The translations under genes were made by a program, and so were the position numbers. 15,332 nt of DNA, taken from contig JAEPRB010000520.1 in assembly GCA_016758965.1 (NCBI GenBank), positions 1-15,332 on the forward strand, given 5' to 3'. Source of the DNA: Circinella minor. Its lineage: Eukaryota; Mucoromycota; Mucoromycetes; Mucorales; Lichtheimiaceae. Under the pieces are notes generated by a model. It ran no database searches. It was not told the origin of the DNA and saw nothing but the letters and a program-made list of their open reading frames with translations. This document shows positions 9,262 to 15,332 of this stretch, one piece after another (the first letter of the stretch is position 1; every line of letters begins with the position of its first letter).

Positions 9262-10325
9262 CTAATTCTTTTGCTTCTGGTATCTGTAATATGCAGATTT
9301 GGTACTTGTCCATTTGGAACAGCTATTAAATAAGTTTCTTTCTTTGCCAAGTCGAAAGATGATTTCCCAATTATATGAACCATGATCCCGGTAGTATTTG
9401 TCAACAATGTCCCAATCTTTGATCACGGAATCATCAGCACTGTTTGGTGGTATGGATCTTGTTGGATTAATTTTTAGTTCGTTTATCTTGAGCAAAATAT
9501 TATCTAAACAATCCAGAGTGCGATTTCGTGAATTAGGATTTGAAACGTCCTCAAGCAGATATCTTTTTGCCTTTGTACATTCATCATTGATTTCTTGCAA
9601 ATCCTCTACCGTAATCGATTCTTTGTTTTTTTGCAATTGGTTACCGAAAATTTGTTGTGCAATAGCGTATAACAATCGGATGGTTTCATCATCATTTCAC
9701 TCAATATATCGCAACGATAGCTTTTGCTGGATTAAAAAATATCCAAGCGCAATGAGTGGATTAAAACGGCCGTGTTGTAAATGACCGGATATTGACGGTG
9801 CATTTAATAGATAACAGGATTCTGCCCAACCATGGCATGGCAGATCCAAAAGAAAAGGTTGCTTTTCTGAGGTAGTCGTTAAATTCGTCAATTCTGCCAT
9901 TGTATTATGAATGACAATGGCAAGGATGACTGGTGTTTCTGAATGTCGTTTCATAACTGATAAACTATAGTTAATTAAACAGCGATAGAAAGCCATATTT
10001 CCAGTATACTGGATTTCTACAAGCACAGGTGGCATAGAATTTAAAATTCTTCCAGTAGATGCTGTATAGAGTACGTCTGATTTCGTAAAGTCTAACCATT
10101 CTGTTGGCTTAGAGACATTTTGACCTAAAGCATGTTCACCTTGTTAAAAAATAAGTTAATTAATGTTATGCTAACAAATGAGAGTTCCTATACCATACCA
10201 ATGATTTAACTGACGATGATATCATTGATTCGTTTATCATCAAACATTAATTTGCTCATTAAATCGGTACCGGGTTTATACTTTGTTGGTAAGTCGCCAG
10301 AGGAAGTGCTTCCTGTATCGCCCAT
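9262..10325 (-). pseudogene. PD-(D/E)XK-like (E-x-Q type) family protein, broken by two stops
   Basis: Two exons are proposed: 10325-10199 starting ATG (MGDTGSTSSGDL), a 59-bp intron with donor GTATGG and acceptor AACAAG, then 10139-9262. Phases agree, giving 335 codons. Blocks: LMFDDKRIND, GEHALGQ, EWLDFTKSDVLYT, PPVLVEIQYT, FYRCLINYSLSVMKRH, PVILAIVIH, LPCHGWAESCYLLN, FNPLIALGYFLIQQK, RLLYAIAQQIFGN, NSRNRTLDCLDNILL, YNWEIIFRLGKE. Asp in KSD and, 20 residues on, E-I-Q fit the PD-(D/E)XK fold with the E-x-Q variant seen in transposon-associated nucleases. I associate it with a widespread uncharacterised Mucorales family. In-frame stops lie at 10208-10206 (TAA, just before the intron) and 9699-9697 (TGA). 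The frame is otherwise continuous, so decay is recent. The frame also stays open upstream of the ATG into the minisatellite. Confidence 0.7.
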
Positions 10326-10381
10326 TTTATAGTAATACCAAGGTATCAGTAAAATACAGGATTTTTCAGAAGAAGTTGACC

Positions 10382-10712
10382 ATGGTGTTTTTGATTTCAA
10401 AGATGACATTTTTGATTCCATTAATGTTCTTTTATAATCGCAGTTGGTGTTTTTTATATTCAAGGTAAACGTTTTTTATATTCGCAGATGTTATTTTTGA
10501 ATTCAAGAATGGTGTTTTATTAATCATGAATGGCGTTTTGATTTCAAGATAGACGTTTTTTAAATCGTGGATGCTATTTTTGAATTCATGGATGGCATTT
10601 TATTAATCATGGATGGTGTTTTTTTTTATTTCGAGGTAAACGTTTTTTATATTCAAGGATAAATTTTTTTTTCATGGGTAATATTTTTATATTCAAGGTA
10701 AAGGTTTTTTTA
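10382..10712. repeat. 21-bp minisatellite with four-unit higher-order period
   Basis: About 16 diverged units of 18-24 bp (mostly 20-22) of the form GGATGGTGTTTTTTATATTCA. Neighbouring units differ, but every fourth unit is more alike: units ending GAATTCA, then TTATTAATCAT, then a TTTC-ending unit, then one with TAAACGTTTTTTA or TAGACGTTTTTTA. The ABCD block is therefore repeated about three to four times, with a period near 85 bp. The array ends about 57 bp upstream of the proposed ATG of the minus-strand PD-(D/E)XK-like gene. In that direction a 21-bp unit would encode seven residues, but 20- and 22-bp units break the frame. Confidence 0.75.
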
Positions 10713-10714
10713 GG

Positions 10715-10770
10715 GCTTGTCTATTTGCACCCCCCCTCAGGTCCGATCCGGAATTCACCCCCCCTCTGCA
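10715..10770. repeat. Paired C7 motif after a short G+C-rich lead
   Basis: Two CACCCCCCCTC blocks occur 28 bp apart (C-runs 10730-10736 and 10758-10764), separated by CAGGTCCGATCCGGAATT. The block directly follows the minisatellite and is strikingly unlike the A+T-rich surroundings. It could be an element terminus or a protein-binding site. Confidence 0.5.
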
Positions 10771-11041
10771 TAAATAAGAAATTGAATTTAATCAATGCAA
10801 ATGGTTTCTAATTAATTATCACCAAATGAAAAATTTATAATAAAACGTACATATGTCGTATATGATAGCATATATAGAAAGTAAATAACAGCAAAATGAT
10901 ATGAATAAGAATGAACAATAATAACGACGATCTACTATGCTGTAACATAAGTCATATATATATAAAGAGAAATATGAGTCTATTATAAAATCCTTCTTCT
11001 TAAGATAAAATAACTTTTTTTTAAAATTGTCATTTATCCTA

Positions 11042-11565
11042 ATGTCGAAATCTTCTAACTCAATCCCTAATGAACTCCAAGAAACATGGCATAATTATAA
11101 TGCTGCCAGAGATGCCTGTTTTGAATGGGGTAAAAAAAAAATGGAATCGCGTTATATACAGCCAGAAGCGACCTCTCAAGTAAAAAAAGAAAAATGGTTC
11201 TTGCTTGCAAACATTATGGCAAACCTGCCAATAGCGACGTTCATGAATATGAACAAAAAAATTCAAAGCCTAAAAGATTTGTTGTCAATGATAATGGTGA
11301 AGTTCTTGGAGCTATGGATTCAAAGGGAATGAAGCACCAAGAAGCGAACTCACAACGTTTTGGATGTGAATTCAATATGGTTCTTCGACCATTGAGCATG
11401 CATAGTCAGCAGTAGTGTATTGTGTCGCTTTTTGATGGAGAGCATAATCACAAACTTGCACAAGAAATATTATCATACTCCATGGCGCGTCGTCTTGACA
11501 CAGAAGAAGAAGCCATTGTCATAAGCATGATCAAAAGTCATGCTACAAATGAGGATTGGTCATAA
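11042..11565 (+). pseudogene. FAR1-like zinc-binding N-terminus of a MULE-type transposase
   Basis: The frame from ATG 11042 (MSKSSNSIPNELQETWHNY) shifts by -1 in the A-run near 11183-11190 and continues as VLACKHYGKP, NSQRFGCEF and then, after a TAG at 11413-11415, FDGEHNHKLAQE and SYSMARRLDTEEEA, ending at TAA 11563-11565. The order Cys (ACKHYG), Cys (GCEF), then His-x-His (EHNHKL) is the FAR1/WRKY-GCM1 zinc-binding arrangement found at the N-terminus of Mutator-like transposases and their domesticated relatives. The TAG sits where this family normally has Trp before the HNH block. The DDE catalytic domain is absent: the sequence after 11565 is A+T-rich noncoding. I infer a truncated, decayed MULE relic; domestication is unlikely given the two breaks. 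Confidence 0.65.
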
Positions 11566-11890
11566 TTTATTAATATATTGGTGTATTTGGTGTATTTGGT
11601 GGATATAGTGGAAATTAGTATGATTATAGTGAATTAGTATAATATGTACATATATTATCTAATAATTTACTGGATCAGAACTTTATTCATCTTATCAATA
11701 AACCACTAAAGTTATTATAAGTTAGAAACCCCTATCATTAAAGCGGCTTGAACTTGATAAATTTAGATATTATTCTTTTAATCGAAGATGGAATTGGTGG
11801 ATAGGTGATGATCATATTGATAATGATAGATTCTCTATATTGAAATATAATAGGCTCGCCACTGCAAGCTTTTAACCCATTTATGGGCTA
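11566..11890. other. No gene recognised
   Basis: A+T-rich interval between the FAR1-like relic and the Rep-like relic, with no open frame of family-like composition. A short tandem GTGTATTTG occurs near 11580-11600. Confidence 0.5.
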
Positions 11891-12356
11891 TTATATTTCC
11901 CATGTATCTCTAGTGTTACCATATGTTTTTTGTTTAAACCACATGTAGTTTTTGTGTATTCTATTAAATGAGTTCTCCATGTCCCTTTCAGCCAACATAC
12001 TGGGATCATATTTTATAAGGTCTTTTATGGACCATCCACCTGTTATTAGTTTATGATATAACTCTTCCTTCTTTAATTTACCATAAGCATCCATATGTAT
12101 ATTAAATCCATATGATAAAGCATCTTTATCAGTTTTTAATAGGTAACTATATACATTTTCTTTAGTTTTTTTTCTACAGAGGAACCTCGTTAATTTCATA
12201 TCCGTCAACTTTCATATCCTCATTATTTTCACAGAAATTCAGGGAATGGAAAAATTGACATAATAAAATTTTCACATTCTCATTTATTTCACTTTCAAAA
12301 CAAGCAGGGAGGGTTGAAACCTTAACGGGAGTAATATACGCGCTTATAGAATTATA
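11891..12356 (-). pseudogene. Frameshifted coding relic, weakly CRESS-Rep-like
   Basis: Two overlapping frames look protein-like: 12356-12174 (ending TAG) and one from about 12200 to TAA at 11891, so a frameshift lies near 12175-12205. No ATG opens the second frame. The second frame has VYSYLLKTDKD, then a Tyr-Gly about six residues later, then a Lys/Glu helix, LITGGWSIKDLIKYDPS and an alpha-helical end. Order and spacing resemble the region of CRESS-DNA Rep proteins from motif III (Y-x-x-K of the HUH endonuclease) to the linker before the helicase. No HUH pair and no Walker A motif are present. The assignment rests on pattern only, and the product may instead be an unknown family. Described as a decayed genomic copy. 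Confidence 0.4.
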
Positions 12357-13263
12357 TTATGCATTGATTTTATTGTATTAGTAGTCTCTAATAATAATTG
12401 TGTTCAGACAAGGGTTTTCTAGTCTAAGATATATCGGCTAAACAATCTATTTTGAAGTTTAGCATATGAAGCAATTTATGTTCTTGAAGATTTTTGTTTT
12501 TAATGGAGTCAATACTCCTTGATTTGTATATGTTTCCTAAATTGACTTTCATCAACCATTTGATTTATTGTAAAATTATTTTGTTAGTTATTGTTATATC
12601 AATCAAATATAATAAAAATAAAGAGACTTTAAAAAGTCAACGAGACCCAAAAGAAGAATAATTGAACTGAAGTTTATTAAAATAAAATATTATCTCTATT
12701 TATATGAATCTTATTATCGGTGGGATATATATTGATATGTGTATATAGCTATACGTAAGATTTAAATTTGTCATGGCCGTGTGAATTATGAATATAAGAT
12801 TAATGATATTAAGATTAGACTTTGAGCGGTTGACGATATGATATATCTACGCAGCTGTTATCTATTATCATTATAGAAGATGGACTTCTGTGTTCTTACA
12901 AATCATGGTCCAAATAGGGAAGTACACGAAATGTCAGCAAAGCATAATTAAAGATACGCTATACTTTAATAATTAAAATGACAAATAATTATCTTTATGA
13001 ATAATATGTGTTGGATACAACAGTCATTGTTATTTGACTAGTAAATAGCAGAAAAAGAAAATTAAATGTACACCACATTGGTGAAGAAGATGGAATAAAA
13101 GTGTGTATTTATACATTTCCCGAATACGTAATTATATTTTTTGACTTTTTATGAGATTATGAAACTATTTACATTGTTTGACATATATGAGCACGTTATA
13201 GGATAATAAAAGTTTTATGGTAGCTCCAAAGAAATAAGACAACATATATGATATACAATATAA
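12357..13263. other. A+T-rich region without a recognisable gene
   Basis: No family-like reading frame on either strand. It may include decayed 3' sequence of the CACTA-like relic to its right, whose readable part stops at about 13310. A small hairpin, GACTTTaaaaAGTC-like, is at about 12625-12638. Confidence 0.5.
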
Positions 13264-15327
13264 TCATATAATTGCAGGAATGTTGTAGTGTAATATATGT
13301 CTTCTCGTGTTTGAATTTGGCGTTATGCTCTCTAGACTGTATAAAGAACAGCAGCGCCCGGCAAACGTTTTCAATAATCGATCAGCTTCATCAATTTCTT
13401 CGTATATGATCGATGTTTTGGAAAGGAGACGACAAGCATTGACGAAATTCATCTAATTACTCATATGTGCAGGAGGAAGCTTGTTCTTAAGGACAAATGG
13501 AGAATATACGAGGCACCATGGTTTCCAATCAGCAGCTGTCATGAATCCAAACTTGCGTTCGATTTTTCAGTTCAAAGATGGGACGCCAGGGGGCAGCACA
13601 ACACTATCTGCCAATTTCTGCATGTCAACTCCATCAGCATTAGTAAGCAGCCCATGTTCTCTCCATATACGGACCATTTGATCAGCAGTTCCAAGAAAAA
13701 GATTATGCATTGGGTCGATCAAAACGCTACGTACTGGATCAAAATAATGGAGTCTGTTGATTTGTGACCATCTTGTACCTGTCTCGCGTTCTATACGTGT
13801 GCGTGCTGCCTGGGTGCTTGCTTCTAACCATTGTGCTGCTGCTGATGCATTAGTTTCACGAGTTCCTAATCCATGTTCGCGATCAATGTCATTTCCTGAA
13901 TAATCGAGGTTAGACGTTCCTGGGAAAACAACAAACTCTCTAGTACATTTGTGACATGCTCGGGTGCTACTGTGTGATGTGAATCCTCCTACTTTGCGAG
14001 CGGCAGGGATGTCACAGGCGATGTTTAGCAAGGCGGCACGAATAACTGCACCATTGGCTTCTTAGAATGCTGGAATGGTTATACCATTGAGCAAGCGAAG
14101 TAGTGAATCCACAAGAGGTTCCAAATAGGAGTTTATTTCATAAGTACTTGGTTCTTTTAGTCCAGGCATAACACCAACAAGGATAACATTTTCGACTTTA
14201 AAATGGTCAGCACAAGGTAAATTGTTACATACAAGATATATAGCACCACATGAATAACCACTATCGAATAGAGCGAACCAATCAATATTCAATGTAAGCA
14301 TTAATGAACATGGAGTTTCTACGAAAGGTAAACCAGTGCTGGGATCAAGGAGATCGTACCACATCATACCATCGTATACATCATTAAAGAGACCTGGTTC
14401 CATATTGCGGCTTTTCCATTGTTCAGTTTTGTCTTCGAAATTTTCGCGCATAAAAAGTCGCTTTAAGCTGTCTTTCAATGGGTAATATGCATACTTTTTA
14501 TATGGCGTTCCTTGGTTATTTGATCTTGTTGATGTTGATTTCAATAATGGTGTATCACATAGAGTACCATTCATACGTCTACTTGGATTTGTACACCTTT
14601 CTGGACCGGGTAATGGATAAATAGCATGGCAAGTTGGACACGCACTATACATTCAAAGATCCTCGGTCAGATAATCAAGGCCAATCCATTTTTTCATACC
14701 ACTGATCGAATGTGGAATACATTGACGAACTTCTTCACCAGCAAAAACACCAATCAACACAGAAATGAAATTGATGAGAATGTTTGCTATACGTTCGGAT
14801 ATGTGGTTGATTTGAAAAAGAACGAGGAATACAAAAATATAGATCAAGGGATGTGGGAGATGATCAAGTGGACTACTAATAGGTGTGTTGATTTCTTGAG
14901 CTATATATAATATATATAATAGTAATAATTAGTAACTTGGTTTTATATATTTTTTATTTTATCCATTTTTTTTATTTGATTTAATATACATACCTTCATT
15001 ATCCTCAACAATAGTACGATCGAACTCAATATCAATTGCGGGACGAATTTCTTCATCACTATCAACATTATGCTCTTCATCTTCGCATGGATCAAACTGC
15101 TCGGGCAAGAGACCATCAACTACAAATATTTAGGAAGGTATTCGTTATTATTATTTACTCAATTTTTTTTACGTATTTCCACAATATTATATATTATTGA
15201 TACCTGCAACAAATGTCAACTTACCATCAGCATATTCACCTTCGTCGTTATAATCTTCGTCAAAACCATAATCATAATCGGCAACATTATCATTATTGAT
15301 ATCACCATAATTATTATCTATATCCAT
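13264..15327 (-). pseudogene. CACTA/Plavaka-like DDE transposase relic, three exons
   Basis: Exon 1 15327-15225 (MDIDNNYGDINND, acidic), intron 15224-15120 (GTAAGT...TAG), exon 2 15119-14994 (LLPEQFDPCEDEEHNVDSDE), intron 14993-14901 (GTATGT...TAG), exon 3 from 14900; phases agree. Exon 3 blocks: KKWIGLDYL; CPTC; LKRLFMRENFEDKTEQWKSR; DVYDGMMW; LTLNIDWFALF (Asp near residue 283); GAIYL; NVILVGVMPGLKEP; NSYLEPLVD; ACDIPAARK (Asp near 373); ACHKC; LHYFDPVRSVLIDPMHNLFLGT; KFGFMTAADWKPW; FVNACRLL; LESITPN. These match Plavaka-type CACTA transposases (CMC superfamily), including the Cys-x2-Cys insertion and PMHNLFLG. In-frame stops: 14655-14653 TGA, 14064-14062 TAA, 13569-13567 TGA, 13455-13453 TAG, all without frameshift. 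The readable domain is lost after about 13310, so the C-terminal part, where I would expect the third acidic residue, is missing. The exon-1 ATG could be preceded by sequence outside the window. Confidence 0.8.
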
Positions 15328-15332
15328 TCTTG

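Noticed and set aside
9398..10468. Plus-strand frames at 9398-9784 and 10283-10468
   Set aside because: Antisense shadows of the minus-strand PD-(D/E)XK-like gene, which has clear motifs and matching exon phases.
13453..14655. Alternative genetic code to explain in-frame stops
   Set aside because: All three stop codons appear inside the relic, while the intact gene at 2690-6420 ends normally in TAG and uses none internally from 3206 on; decay is simpler.
13465..14910. Plus-strand frames at 13465-13767 and 14626-14910
   Set aside because: Antisense of the CACTA-like transposase relic, whose minus-strand motifs are unambiguous.
1..15332. tRNA, rRNA and CRISPR arrays
   Set aside because: No T-loop-type GGTTCGAAT context with paired arms, no rRNA-like G+C-rich conserved blocks, and no regularly spaced identical repeats were seen.

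Overview
The window looks like nuclear DNA of an early-diverging fungus, most likely Mucoromycota/Mucorales. This rests on four things: the strong A+T bias, many short introns (about 57-110 bp) with GTA-type donors and YAG acceptors, the absence of operon structure, and several protein families that I associate with the large repeat complement of Mucorales. The phylum is an inference; no rRNA or other marker gene is present.

Layout. Positions 340-2500 are a nest of mobile-element debris: two tyrosine-recombinase (YR) genes lying head to head (minus 1375-594, plus 1395-2132), flanked by two unrelated short inverted-repeat (MITE-like) elements, each carrying a G-quadruplex motif next to one arm. 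Positions 2690-6420 hold the one gene that looks intact: at least 12 exons on the plus strand, encoding a roughly 500-residue protein with an N-terminal nuclear-looking part, an acidic linker and a C-terminal domain with a PD-(D/E)XK-like motif. One intron of about 1 kb and an unresolved junction after exon 1 are its weak points. Positions 6421-9261 are A+T-rich and nearly empty, apart from a hairpin-like direct repeat and one small possible coding scrap.

Positions 9262-10325 (minus) carry a two-exon relic of a second, different PD-(D/E)XK-like family (E-x-Q type). A 21-bp minisatellite with a four-unit higher-order period lies directly at its 5' side. Positions 11042-11565 (plus) are the N-terminal FAR1-like zinc-binding part of a MULE-type transposase. 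Positions 11891-12356 (minus) are a frameshifted relic with weak resemblance to CRESS-type replication initiator (Rep) proteins. Positions 13264-15327 (minus) are a three-exon relic of a CACTA/Plavaka-like transposase with a long open frame broken by four nonsense codons and no frameshift.

The element genes do not work together. They are independent insertions in different states of decay, and most of their nonsense codons are compatible with C-to-T (or G-to-A) change. The intact spliced gene at 2690-6420 and its PD-(D/E)XK-like signature are the best candidate for an undescribed function.
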